Shown in pieces: positions 14,801 to 23,152 of a DNA stretch of 64,000 nt. The notes beneath the pieces were generated by a model, which worked only from the letters and a program-made list of their open reading frames with translations, did not search any database and was not told where the DNA came from. The position numbers and the translations under genes were made by a program. The stretch spans positions 1,512,959 to 1,576,958 of the forward strand of contig OX291542.1 of the NCBI GenBank assembly GCA_946406115.1, read 5' to 3'. The DNA comes from Apoda limacodes (Eukaryota; Arthropoda; Insecta; Lepidoptera; Limacodidae). The stretch's first letter is position 1. Each line of letters opens with the position of its first letter.

Positions 14801-17800
14801 CGTTCGGAAACCCGATGAGACCCACGTGGGCCATCGACCTCACCTCCAGGGTGTACACGTTGGTTTCCCCACTAGCACCCATCTCCGCGATATCTGGGGC
14901 CTGGAGGAAAATTAATGAGAATCATTAAACCCTGCTACTAGATGTTTGTACCTACATGGGATCAACACCAACAGAACAAATAATCAGTATCATATAATAA
15001 TGTACATTATGTTGTAAATTACCAAACATTCATCGTCTTGTGATTAAGAATGTTAGTAATGATAATATTGTAATGTTTGTGATGAAATTTAAACACTTCT
15101 ATACTTTCTTAGTATAGTTATAGATGATTGTAAGTAAATAGGTCAATAATGTGTTCTAGGGGTTGTTCCTAGTAGTATAGTTAGTATAGTTGTAGATGAT
15201 TGAAGGTACATATGTGTACAGTATGTTCTAGGAGTGGTTCCCAGTAGTATAGTTATAGATGATTGAAGGTAAATATGTGTGCAGTATGTTCTAGATGTGG
15301 TTCCTAGTAGTATAGTTATAGATGATTGCAGGTAAATATGTGTGCAGTATGTTCTAGGAGTGGTTCCCAGTCATATACTACTTTTATCTTATGTTCGTAT
15401 TATGTTGTGATGTAAATTATTAATTTAAATTATTTTTTCTGTTTTGTTTGCGGTCACTCTGGTTTAGTGACAACCAAAAAGGCTCTTACAGAATATCAGT
15501 GCTGAGGCTTCGGCTGCAGCTTAAACTGAGTAAGAGACCTTTTTGGCACTCAATTTACCATTGTATTCTTATTTATATATAGTTATGTTAAATATGTAAT
15601 TCTTTGAGTGTCAAATAAATGTTTTTCTTCTTCTTCTTCTTCATATAGTTATAGATGATTGAAGGTAAATATGTGTGCAGTATGTTCTAGGTGTGGTTCC
15701 TAGTAGTATAGTTATAGATGATTGAAGGTAAATATGTGTGCAGTATGTTCTAGGAGTGGTTCTCAGTCATATAGTTATAGCTGATTGAAGGTAAATATGT
15801 GTGCAGTATGTTCTAGGTGTGGTTCCTAGTAGTATAGTTATATATGATTGAAGGTAAATATGTGTGCAGTGTGTTCGAGACAAGGGCGGATCCAGAACAA
15901 AAGTTTAGGGGGGTTTCATAAGATCTGAAGGTATTTTTTGAATTTTGAATCTGCAAACGGAAGTTACCCAATCGACCCAGCTTGTGCAGTTTTTGAATAA
16001 TTAACTATACAAACCCAAGTAACCCCAAGTATTTTTTATATGTATTTATATGTAATAAAAGTTATATATTTTAAAAAATGTTACAATTAATTTCTTCCTT
16101 GGCCGTCTTTAGTATTCGGGGTCGCGATCGCCCCCCGCTGGATCCGCCCCTGGTTCTAGGGTTGGTTCCTAGTAATATAATAACTGACTTGTTCAGTGTC
16201 AGTAAGGAAGAACTTGTTCCCTCTCCCCCCCGCACCGCCGCGAGCCGCCACGAACATGACTCCCTCTGCACTGAGGTCCCCCACGACCTTGCCACAACCA
16301 TCTCTCACTATCGTGCCTGGGATAATAACATTCTAATAAACAAAGTACCAAAAACACGGCTTCAGAAGGTGCATAAATAAAGTATATAAAAACTTTTATG
16401 GTAAAATTTTTTAATTAAATCTGTTAACAATTAATAAACCCCGCATTATAAAATCATTAGATTATGAGAACCTCTTTTTATTATTGTTAGTAACAATGTA
16501 ATATAAACCAATGGTTTAATTGAAGAACCAAACGTACTATTTAAACATAGGAGTTTATACATATATACACCGCTCACAGTAGTTGACTACATATGAACGC
16601 ACAACATAAACACACAGTAGGTAAAAGTAGCTTAGTTGGTAATATAATTAGAAAACTCACCGAGTGGCACAGGTATGATGATGTGAGTTGCATTTTTTCC
16701 ATTGCAGTCCTTGTTGTAGCCTCTCTCGCCGTGCTTGGCTTGGATTACAGAGTTGCAATGATTCAGGCTTTTGACCGTGTGCGTTGCCTGTTAAAAGCAA
16801 ATCTGTCAAAAAATTCATAAGCTGAAATGGTAATGGGCAGGATACAATGCTTGTAGATCCAATGAATACTGGAATGATACTGGACTTGGATGCACCAGCT
16901 AACGCAAGCGACCTCAAGACAGTATTGGTTGAAGGATTAAAATTATTGCTAGTTTCTTTGACAATTTAATAAACAGTATGCCGAGACGGATGCCAGCAGT
17001 TTTCAGTTGTGACAGCAAGGGGACGCAGTTGTGACAGCAAGGAGACGCAACACCAAATACTGATTGTGTCACCCATTATGAAAAAAAAATGTTTAGAATA
17101 ATATTCAGTTTTCATAATGTTAGGTCAAATTTTCTTACAATTAAGCTTACTGCCTCTAATTTGTTTTTTTTTTCATTAAGTCTAATTATTTTGTGTTCAT
17201 AAATTTTAATTTAATTAATTAATTCTATTCCGCAAATTTTAAAAGCTTAAATATATTTTATAAAAAAATCTGTTAATCTGCAATTGTTTGCTGAAAAGTA
17301 CTCTCTCTTGCCAGCGTTCATACGTCCCCATTGTTGCGGCACATCCTACCCTTATAAGTGAGAGTGATTTGGTCCATAGTCCACACGCGGGCTCAGTGCG
17401 GATTGTGGGCTTCACATACGTTTTTTTTTTCTTGACATATGCAGGAATTGTCACGATGTTTTTCTTCTCCAAAAAGCCAGTGGTGTGAATAAATAAATCA
17501 GTATACTTGAGAAATTAAGAAAAGACTCATTGGGACAAGTTGCCCCCAGGGTTGCTGCCTGAGAAATTTAAAGCCCTTGAACATCAGCAACTGTAAAGTA
17601 CTCTAATAAGGTTTATTTAGACGGTCTTGCTCAATACCCATAAAAGCTTATATAAGCTTCAAATTATTTAAAATCCCAGTTTAAACCTGTTGTCGACGTG
17701 ACGGAGGAAAAACGATGAAATCTTTTCACTATACTTGTCTTTTTCTTGTGCACTTAATTCTGTATTTATTATTATTATTATTAAAATTATAGACAGGAGC

Positions 17801-19557
17801 AGCATGAGATGCTGGTGTGTTTATCTAAAGTGATGTAAATGTCTTAGTCCTTTTTACTAAAATATTATTCACTTAATATGTCATTCTTGTAAGTCCACAC
17901 ACTTGAAGTCTTTAAACCATTTGTCTATTCCATTTTTAAAAGAGTTGACTGAATCGGCTGAAACTACACTGGCCGGCAATCTGTTCCAAGTTTCCACGAC
18001 ACGATTACTCAGAAAGTGGTGTGCAATATTGGTTTGTGATCTGATGTTAGGGCACCCCAATAATAAAAAAAAAAAATTGTTTTCCACCCCTATTTTATTA
18101 ATGTGGCCCCAAAATAGCTATTTATTGTAAAACCCCCATTTTTGACAAAAGTGCCGGCTCAGCTTTAGAAAGAGGCCTCCTCGCTAGCTTGCTCAAACTT
18201 TTATGGTAGATAAATATGATCCCTTTGACCTCAAATCTGAAATTTCAGTTCACGGAAATGAATACCTTTTGAGTTATGAATTTTTGAAAGTCGTAATATT
18301 TGTATAATCTATGGCCAGAGATTTGTTTTTAGGGACAGGAAAAATTTATCGATACTTTGGGGTAGCGATAGATTGGGTTATCAAGTACTTTTTTTTCGAT
18401 TTTGATACTCTTCTACATCAGTATTTTGTCAATAATGGAGTGAAATGCAAGTTTTTTTCAAAACTAAAAACTGGAACTTTCTTAGTTAGTTGACGAAGTT
18501 ATTTGCTGTATGTTTAAATGATAGTGCCGTGTGCCTATAGTAATAATTAAATAGTTTTAGACTGAGTTTTTTACTAATCGATTGTTCAGATTTCGATTCG
18601 AATCAATTAACTTCGATCTTTTTCGGCAACAATTTTCATCTCTAGTTTCACCACCGCCATTTTGTAATGTCATTCATTGCTTGTACTCACGTCACTCAAC
18701 ACTGTTTACTTCGTTTACGGAGGAGCTGCTAGTACCGCAGCACCGGAGATAAGGCGGAAGTAAAGTTTTGCAAAAAAAAAACTTATTCTTAAAATGAATG
18801 GTTCCCCCTTAAGGTGGGGGATGGGCAAAAGGTCGAACGCGGGCAAAGGGTTGAACGCGGGCGAAGCGACGCGTGAGTGATGCCCCTGGTGTTACAAGCG
18901 TTCATAGGCTACGGTGACCGCTTACCATCTGGCAGACTGTATACTTGTTTGCCAACTTAGTGGTATAAAAAGAAAAGGGGCAGTAAGAGGGGGAACTCCC
19001 CAAGCCCCCTTTTTTACATTTTAACAAACCACTGAGGGAATAGATATAAAAGATGGAGTAGTTAGGTAGGAACCTTTAAAGGTCCATATCTCCGAAACTA
19101 TGAATTTCTGTGAGTGGGGACTGGTAGAGGGGGAATACCCCTCCCCTCCCTCCCACCTCCGGCCCCTCTCAACCCCTCCGCGGGAGGCCTTATTCTAAAG
19201 TTCTTCCAAAGTGCCTAAAGTGCAACTTTACCCCCACTTATATAAGTGATCTTCCCCTAATTTTGTTATTGGTATACATAACCTCACCTGAAAAATGACA
19301 TGCCCTCCGTGACCACCGTCGCCCCCGTCCGGGCCCGCCTGGTCCTTGCACCACACGCTGAGGAACGATATGCACCCGTCTCCTCCGTGACCTCCAACAG
19401 CCCTCACCCTAAACGAGTCAACATAATACTGAACAGTATTTCGACTAGACTTAGCTTTCAAACTTCTCAAAGCTTTTGGAACAGAATCTTGGCTGTATTT
19501 CCGCAATAGACATGTTTGAGTTGTTCTTAGTATTTTAAGAACACTAATAATTCTCAT
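2502..19557 (-). CDS. MTG2: Mitochondrial Obg-family GTPase MTG2/GTPBP5 (complete, six exons)
   Basis: Seen: six minus-strand exons (19557-19288, 16787-16661, 16316-16189, 14900-14714, 4728-4642, 2806-2502) join in phase into 367 codons plus stop. Residues 1-25 are Arg-rich and lack acidic residues before RKYS, as in a mitochondrial presequence. The Obg N-terminal domain (about 44-190) has the [19 protein letters not shown] and RGGAGGRGN glycine stretches. The G domain has G1 GFPNAGKST (205-213), switch I TT (231-232), G3 DLPG (252-255), G4 NKID (318-321) and G5 SAK (342-344). Known: MTG2 is a mitochondrial inner-membrane GTPase that assists assembly of the large mitoribosomal subunit. The length fits a family of about 400 residues; there is no C-terminal extension of the bacterial kind. 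No disabling change is seen. Inference: functional single-copy orthologue. Confidence 0.95.
2807..4641. other. MTG2 intron 5
   Basis: 1.8 kb without a recognisable gene. Around 2980-3060 there is a degraded plus-strand stretch reminiscent of the C-terminal part of a LINE ORF2 (GRP..GPK), too decayed to assign. The CA/TG-rich patch at 3915-3945 is simple sequence. Confidence 0.5.
4642..4728 (-). CDS. MTG2: MTG2 exon 5 (G3 motif)
   Basis: An 87-nt exon, acceptor TGTTCCAG, reading [19 protein letters not shown] and ending HKNYGLG before GTGAGA. It carries the DxxG Mg/phosphate-binding motif. It stands about 10 kb from exon 4 because of LINE, Penelope and other insertions in intron 4. A TAG acceptor 18 nt upstream would also be usable but shifts the phase. 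Confidence 0.93.
5008..5023 (+). repeat. Homopolymer run of 16 G
   Basis: Sixteen consecutive G on the plus strand in MTG2 intron 4, so the pre-mRNA carries C16. Possible assembly-sensitive or G-quadruplex-forming site. Confidence 0.9.
5240..6430 (+). mobile_element. LINE family A, rearranged longer copy 2
   Basis: Contains an RT palm segment ([20 protein letters not shown]) in which the catalytic YADD reads YAGDS, so it is dead. Next come a piece from another part of ORF2 ([20 protein letters not shown]) and a family-A terminal signature at about 5970-5995. The block [12 protein letters not shown] to the [13 protein letters not shown] region follows. The order shows internal deletion or a second copy inserted in the first. 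An ATA(AT)n patch at 5741-5752 interrupts the frame. Confidence 0.8.
6791..8452 (-). pseudogene. ORF2 of LINE B, reverse transcriptase part
   Basis: RT motifs in order: [22 protein letters not shown] (in place of D-x-x-KAFD), [27 protein letters not shown] catalytic motif, IKYLGVYID, then the thumb and C-terminal region [17 protein letters not shown]. One frameshift near 7864 separates the finger and palm pieces; otherwise the 357-residue second part is intact. Confidence 0.88.
8453..9068 (+). mobile_element. LINE family A, copy 3, inserted in LINE B
   Basis: 5'-truncated copy starting at [19 protein letters not shown] sequence and ending in TTAGTGGTATAA plus an A-run of about 19. Flanks share AGTA as a minimal target duplication; removing the copy restores the ORF2 frame of LINE B. 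This shows A was active after B inserted. Confidence 0.9.
9065..9790 (-). pseudogene. ORF2 of LINE B, APE endonuclease part
   Basis: Open frame with [20 protein letters not shown] and the C-terminal [15 protein letters not shown], the signature order of an apurinic-type LINE endonuclease. The catalytic SDH is altered (ITHHYPILL). N-terminal part missing. The frame resumes exactly across the family-A insertion (EREQL / [11 protein letters not shown]). Confidence 0.85.
10420..11296 (-). pseudogene. ORF1 of LINE B, baculovirus-FP-like C-terminal domain
   Basis: Reading from ATG at 11296: [13 protein letters not shown], then a coiled-coil-like stretch ([25 protein letters not shown]), then [14 protein letters not shown]. 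The FP-type C-terminus follows ([36 protein letters not shown]). At least four stop codons and a frameshift break it. Known: ORF1 proteins bind RNA and chaperone retrotransposition; the FP C-terminal domain is shared with a baculovirus protein and many lepidopteran LINEs. Confidence 0.8.
11720..11990 (+). mobile_element. Jockey-clade RT fragment
   Basis: Degraded plus-strand frame with [17 protein letters not shown], then [18 protein letters not shown] and [14 protein letters not shown]. These are the RT thumb motifs typical of insect Jockey elements. Several stops. The following sequence to 12560 is unassigned. Confidence 0.75.
12562..12602 (-). repeat. SINE fragment (B-box end)
   Basis: AAGACTCATTGGTACACGCC followed by a TTCGAA core matches, in reverse, the head of the tRNA-derived SINE present at 52060 and 17300. 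Confidence 0.5.
12640..12985 (+). mobile_element. Penelope-like element, GIY-YIG endonuclease fragment
   Basis: Plus-strand frame [50 protein letters not shown], one stop, then [14 protein letters not shown]. This is the GIY-YIG nuclease domain with its CxC zinc-binding insertion, typical of Penelope-like retroelements. The RT part is absent; it is a 3' fragment. Confidence 0.85.
13062..13226 (+). repeat. 40-bp tandem repeat, four copies
   Basis: Four head-to-tail 40-bp units beginning CGAAGTGAGGGTAGTTCAAC, with one or two differences per unit. They follow the Penelope-like fragment by about 75 bp and may belong to its terminal repeat region. Confidence 0.9.
13227..14400. other. Unassigned part of MTG2 intron 4
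   Basis: No gene. 14030-14100 carries a short CAGGCCTC-rich repeat of a kind common in lepidopteran genomes; family not determined. Confidence 0.4.
14400..14600 (-). repeat. Dispersed repeat, third copy of the 48.4/48.8-kb family
   Basis: On the minus strand it shares ACGGGCGGTAATGACGCGC and the neighbouring CTACAAGCAAGCAA segment with the repeat at 48370-48735. Type unknown, no coding capacity. Confidence 0.55.
14714..14900 (-). CDS. MTG2: MTG2 exon 4 (G1/P-loop and switch I)
   Basis: Acceptor TTTTCCTCCAG; 62 codons from APDIAEMG to LRPHI plus one base, donor G/GTCAGT. It encodes the P-loop GFPNAGKST and the switch-I threonines. The later GT dinucleotides nearby were rejected because only this one joins exon 5 in frame as [12 protein letters not shown], matching the family. 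Confidence 0.93.
15378..15640 (+). mobile_element. Short non-LTR insertion with (TTC)n tail inside the minisatellite
   Basis: 263 bp flanked by a 7-bp duplication TCATATA (15371-15377 and 15641-15647). The 3' part forms a hairpin (CCAAAAAGGCTCTTAC with GTAAGAGACCTTTTTGG) and ends in a TTC-repeat tail, as in SINEs or truncated LINEs that mimic a LINE 3' end. Removing it restores the satellite period. Confidence 0.85.
15881..16152. mobile_element. hAT-type MITE inside the minisatellite
   Basis: 272 bp bounded by inverted ends CAAGGGCGGATCCAG and CTGGATCCGCCCCTG. Flanking 8-bp sequences GTTCGAGA and GTTCTAGG represent a mutated target duplication matching the satellite's own GTTCTAGG. No coding capacity. 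Confidence 0.88.
16189..16316 (-). CDS. MTG2: MTG2 exon 3
   Basis: Acceptor ATTATCCCAG; the exon completes the Gly codon (PLG/TIVRDG) and runs to TDTEQ with phase 0. It contains [16 protein letters not shown], the last glycine loop of the Obg fold. The donor CAA/GTCAGT is weak (C at +3, A at -1), but both neighbours require exactly this phase. A 63-bp minisatellite begins directly beyond the donor. Confidence 0.9.
16661..16787 (-). CDS. MTG2: MTG2 exon 2
   Basis: Acceptor TTTTAACAG, then 42 codons from [10 protein letters not shown] to IIIPVPL, ending one base into a Gly codon before [17 protein letters not shown] is the conserved Obg-fold motif (bacterial form KGxxxxxxGKxG). The junction continues the Obg alignment from exon 1 without gap. 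Confidence 0.93.
17295..17545 (-). mobile_element. tRNA-derived SINE, minus-strand copy
   Basis: Matches the SINE at 52060-52350 in reverse: CATACGTCCCCATTGTTG, the CACTGAGCC/GGCTCAGTGCGG segment, an A/T run and GACTCATTGGGAC. It lies in MTG2 intron 1. The unit on either side (16790-17290, 17545-17755) holds nothing recognised. Confidence 0.7.
17756..18065 (-). mobile_element. LINE 3' end, 5'-truncated
   Basis: Minus-strand frame with [20 protein letters not shown] and [18 protein letters not shown], the C-terminus of a CR1-like ORF2, followed by a 3' UTR ending in an (ATT)n stretch. 18070-18855 has no recognisable feature. Confidence 0.75.
18858..18972 (+). mobile_element. LINE family A, copy 4 (tail only)
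   Basis: Only the last 115 bp, from CGACGCGTGAGTGATG through CAAGCGTTCATAGGCTACG to the TTAGTGGTATAA end. GC-rich simple sequence follows to 19190 with no gene. Confidence 0.75.
19288..19557 (-). CDS. MTG2: MTG2 exon 1 (start codon, presequence, Obg fold start)
   Basis: Ninety codons from ATG at 19557 to HVIFQ, then donor CAG/GTGAGG; phase 0. It covers the presequence and the first two Gly-rich loops. This ATG is chosen because it gives a typical basic leader immediately before the Obg domain. Confidence 0.93.
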
Positions 19558-19639
19558 TTTGTAACTTTAAAAAAGATTTAAAATCCTATCATACTGTACT
19601 CAAAAACAAAACAACATTTTACAGTGTTGCCACCGAGGT

Positions 19640-20135
19640 TACTCCTAAATATGTTTTTAAAAAGTGTTTTTTATGTAAGGAAAAACATCAAACACTATTT
19701 AAAAGATCATTTTTATTTAAAATAATCAAAAACAAAATTACGAAACAAAATTCTTCAAAAGTCGATGTCATCATCCGAATTATGAATGGAAACAGTAGCA
19801 TCTGTGTCAGTTTCAGAAGGACATTCATCCTTTATTTCCTTCTTCTTTGTCGCCTCTTTCTTTGTTTTGTAGTCTTTTGTTTTCTTTGTTGTCATCTTCA
19901 AAAAGCTTTTCGTTGGTTCTAGCACCTGGTTTCAGGTTCCACTTCTTTTTCTTAATTCTGGTCATTTGTTTTTCTTTGGTTCTGGTTTCCATTGCAACTC
20001 CGTACTTCTATGCAGCCTGTCGTAAAGTTGTTCCATTAATAACGGCTACTAATGCTTTATTCATTTAATCTTGCGTCTAATTGGCGTATGGTTTTTTACC
20101 TATTGCGCGGATGTAGTTTCGCGGCATAATTATCT
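19640..20135 (-). mobile_element. Pogo-type transposase remnant with Psq helix-turn-helix
   Basis: From ATG near 20133: MPRNYIRAIGKKPYAN, MNKALVAVINGTTLRQAA, KYGVAM is the N-terminal Psq HTH of pogo/jerky-type DDE transposases. The catalytic core is missing. A Lys-rich linker (TRIKKKKWNLKPGARTNEK) leads to an acidic C-terminus ending NSDDDIDF and a stop. Internal deletion and several stops. It lies on the same strand as MTG2, 80 bp upstream of its start codon, so it may form part of the promoter or 5' UTR. Confidence 0.7.
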
Positions 20136-20139
20136 GTAA

Positions 20140-20636
20140 AAAAATTAATATAAATAATTGTTCCAACTTGGGACACGTAAGCTAACTTAGAACAAGTGTT
20201 CCAAGTTACCTCCTTTTTGACGCATAAAGTTATTTATTATATTATATATAAATTTTTCGCAATATGTTGGCAACATTATTTCAAATTTCATCAAATTAAA
20301 TGCGCCATAGACAAAAGTTATGAAAAAAAATATTCCCAAACCCGAAAATACACTTAGTAGAGGTCAGTGCGAAAATAGCACAAAACCGGCTGGAAGTAGA
20401 AAGTTTTAAATAACATTTTATGAGCCTTAAGAGAAGGGTTGACTTTATAAAGTTTTTATTAAATTCGTGAAAGGATTTACAATGTTTTCCTCACATTTTC
20501 TGATTACCGAACGTTGGCACACCATCTGTGTGTTTGTATTGCTAGAGCAAGAAATAAAATTTAGGCATGAACTGTCCCAAATAAGGCATTAGTCCCAAAT
20601 TCTCCCTTTTGACGGTACTACTGCAAACGACGGTCT
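20140..20636. other. Unassigned intergenic sequence
   Basis: AT-rich; contains direct near-matches such as CAAGTTACCTCC around 20205. No coding signal or family assigned. Confidence 0.4.
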
Positions 20637-20760
20637 TTTAAGGGTTCCGTAGTCAACACAAGGAACCATAATAGTTTCGCTATGTCCGCCCGTCCGTCCG
20701 TCTGTCTGCCTGTCCGCGGCTTAGCTCAGAATCCATTAGTACATACTAGAAAGCTGTAAT
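20637..20760 (+). repeat. Dispersed retroelement tail with CCGT/CTGT-rich segment
   Basis: GGGTTCCGTAGTCAACAC followed by CCGTCCGTCCGTCTGTCTG and AATTTGGCATGG, a very common lepidopteran repeat layout. Family not determined. Confidence 0.5.
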
Positions 20761-20807
20761 TTGGCATGGATATTTATTAATTAGGCCGACAGAGGTAAAA
20801 TAAAAAT

Positions 20808-21183
20808 AAAAAAAACGGGTTGCACTCCGGGAGTGCCGGCAGAAGTGAAAACATACTAGCTTTTTACTTCCCATCACTTCGTATACATATTTATGTATTA
20901 TAAATAATAATGTTTGTTTATTTACTTTTATGACGTAGTGTATTTGATATCTCAATCTGTCATAGAATTAAAATCCCATATCCAACCTCCCTGTACCTAC
21001 TACTTATAATCGCCATATACTAAAAATAAAAACTAACCTAATGTTACTAAAGGTCACGTGTCTTGACGCGAGTTACATCTTACGAATTTTCGATTAGGAC
21101 ACGTGACTTGACGAGAGTTTAACATTTTTTACCCATTACGAAAAAAATGCACAACGCCGCTAAAGAAGTTTTCACTTCAAAAA
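20808..21183. mobile_element. MITE-like repeat family M, copy 1
   Basis: Begins AACGGGTTGCACTCCGGG and GCAGAAGTGAAAAC, ends GCCGCTAAAGAAGTTTTCACTTC. The sub-terminal GAAGTGAAAAC and GTTTTCACTTC are mutual inverse complements. The AATAAAAACTAACCTAATGT interior is shared with the copies at 22503 and 49980. Non-coding. Confidence 0.75.
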
Positions 21184-21185
21184 TG

Positions 21186-21475
21186 TGTTTAGGGTAACTC
21201 CCCTTCGTACAGTAACTATACGTTTTAGAAATGGTCGCCTACAGTGCGTTTTCAGAGAAACCTCCTCCCGCAAACGCTCGAGTTGTGGAATAATATCCCT
21301 GCCAAGGTTTGCTCTAAGGACTACAATATGAGGTTCTTCAAGAAAGAATTTATTAGATTTTTGAAGGGTAGTCGGCAACGCGCATGCTCCTGGTGTTGCA
21401 AGCGTTCATAGGCTACTGTGACCGCTTACCATCAGACGGACCGTAAGCTTGTTTGTCACCTTAGTAGTATAAAAA
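21186..21475 (+). mobile_element. LINE family A, copy 5
   Basis: Starts in the CAGAGAAACCTCCTCCCG region, includes the [13 protein letters not shown] C-terminus (with GTAGTCGGCAACGCG) and ends at ACCTTAGTAGTATAA. Confidence 0.8.
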
Positions 21476-21476
21476 G

Positions 21477-21668
21477 GGCATTTGTAAGAGAGGATTTCAT
21501 AGCTCTAATAATAATTCGTAAGCTTTTACTCTGTATTTTGTTTAACTTATCTAAGGCAGTTCTACTGCAAGGAGCCATAGTCCAGGTGACTACGGACAAG
21601 AGTGTTGAATATGTGCTTTTGGCAATAAGGGTGAGAGCCCCACCAAGCGCCCGCAAGAGCTGTAAGTA
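21477..21668 (-). mobile_element. LINE RT C-terminal fragment
   Basis: Minus-strand frame ALGGALTLIAKSTYSTLL, CSRTALDKLNKIQSKSLRII matches the thumb/connection region of Jockey-like reverse transcriptases (YG...L.KLE..QN.ALR.I). No other parts are present. Confidence 0.55.
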
Positions 21669-21759
21669 TGTTGGCTCCTTTTAATATCAAAGCTAACATT
21701 TAAATTATTTAGAGCTGTATTTTTAATTTCAATAGTAATTTAATCATAAAGGTAAATAG

Positions 21760-22165
21760 GTATGTAACATCATATTGCAAGAAAACAAGGAACAAAGCTA
21801 CCCATAATCCACTTTCCAGAGCTGCCTATTCAAACCGAAAACCCTTTAAAAAAAGCCTAATTGACCTGGATACTACGGATTCAACAAACCTTTATCAGCT
21901 GGGACGTAATCTCAAGAAAAGTGTCAGTGACAAAGAGTATAATGAATGTGAAAATGTGATCAAAGTGAATAGTATTAATAACAGCTGGACATTAATATTA
22001 TACATAATCATAGCTATAAGCATTTTAACCCTTATGTTGTACAAGTATAAATATGTTATTTCATTGTGTAGAAACCATCAGACCGAAAATAATCTCTCTG
22101 ATACTTCGAACTTAAGGGGTTATGCACGCTGCTGGTCCCACAATCAGGTTCGTAGAATTACCTAA
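21760..22165 (+). pseudogene. Envelope-like C-terminal remnant (errantivirus type)
   Basis: A continuous 134-codon plus-strand frame: an Asp/Asn/Lys-rich ectodomain-like part, a single strongly hydrophobic segment of about 20 residues beginning LILYIIIAISILTL, then a basic cytoplasmic-like tail and stop. This layout fits the membrane-proximal end of an insect errantivirus envelope protein. No upstream fusion domain, gag or pol adjoins it, so it is a fragment. Alternative: exon of an unknown membrane protein. Confidence 0.4.
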
Positions 22166-22502
22166 TCAGCAACTTTGCACCTAAATACACAGGATTGTTT
22201 TGTCTACGAGTTAGTCTACGAGTGCAGACAACTACCCGGTCGCATGAAGCCTCCTATCCATCAGTTAGTTTTAAGTTAGTTCTATAGCAGATTCGCTCTA
22301 TGTAACACGCTTTATTGAAGAGCAATGAAATTTAATATTAATTTTATTTATTTATTTAAATTAATTTTTATTTTGTCTTTTTAGAGATTTTAATTTAGAA
22401 ATATAATAATAAATATATGCGCCCTGCATATACTTGAATACTTTGACCTTATATTTTATATCTATTTATTGATATAATGCAAACTTTACACCGTTTTAAA
22501 AA

Positions 22503-22875
22503 AAAAAAAACGGGTTGCACTCCGGGAGTGCCGGCAGAAGTGAAAACATACTCGCTATTTACTTCCCATAACTTCTTATCCATATTTATTTATTAAAAAT
22601 AATAACTTTTGTTTATTTACTTTTTTGACGTTGTATATTTGACAGCTCAATCTGTCATAGAATTAAAATCCCATATTTAACCTCCCTATACTACTCATAT
22701 TCGCCATATACTAAAAATAAAAACTAACCTAATGTAAATAAAGGTCACTTGTCCTAACGCGAGTGAAATCTTACGAATTTTCGATCAGGTCACGTGACCT
22801 GACGCGAGTTTAACAGTTTTTACCCATCACAAAAAAAGTGCACAGCGCCGCTAAAGAAGTTTTCACTTCAATAAT
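22503..22875. mobile_element. MITE-like repeat family M, copy 2
   Basis: Same start (AACGGGTTGCACTCCGGG), same interior and same end (GCCGCTAAAGAAGTTTTCACTTC) as copy 1, about 90 percent alike by eye. It is preceded by an A-run. Confidence 0.8.
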
Positions 22876-23152
22876 TAAAAGTAGGAAAATTCAAAAGTAT
22901 TTTGATAAATGAAATAAAAATAAACGGTATATAAAGAACCATATCTGAGCATGTGTATGAGTGTGATTGTGTATGTGTGTGTGCCTGTTCTGCCCTGTTA
23001 ATTGTTCGGATTTAATTTAGGAAGAATTAATTTAACTTAACAACAGAATTTATAAAAGTATTGGGACAGAGAAAAAAGATATCAATGCCTATGAAGTTTT
23101 TTTCATATACTAGAACGATTCTTTGTAGAACAGAGTGTCTGGCATAATTTGC

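Larger units (their letters stand above)
15110..16182 (+). repeat. 63-bp minisatellite in MTG2 intron 3 (interrupted)
   Basis: About eight to nine 63-bp units (GTTATAGATGATTG…GTATGTTCTAGG…GGTTCC). The spacing of the GGTAAATATG landmark is exactly 63 in five of five uninterrupted steps (15205, 15268, 15331, then 15664, 15727, 15790, 15853). The array is interrupted by two transposons. Its last partial unit (16153-16182) abuts the splice donor of exon 3. Confidence 0.92.
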
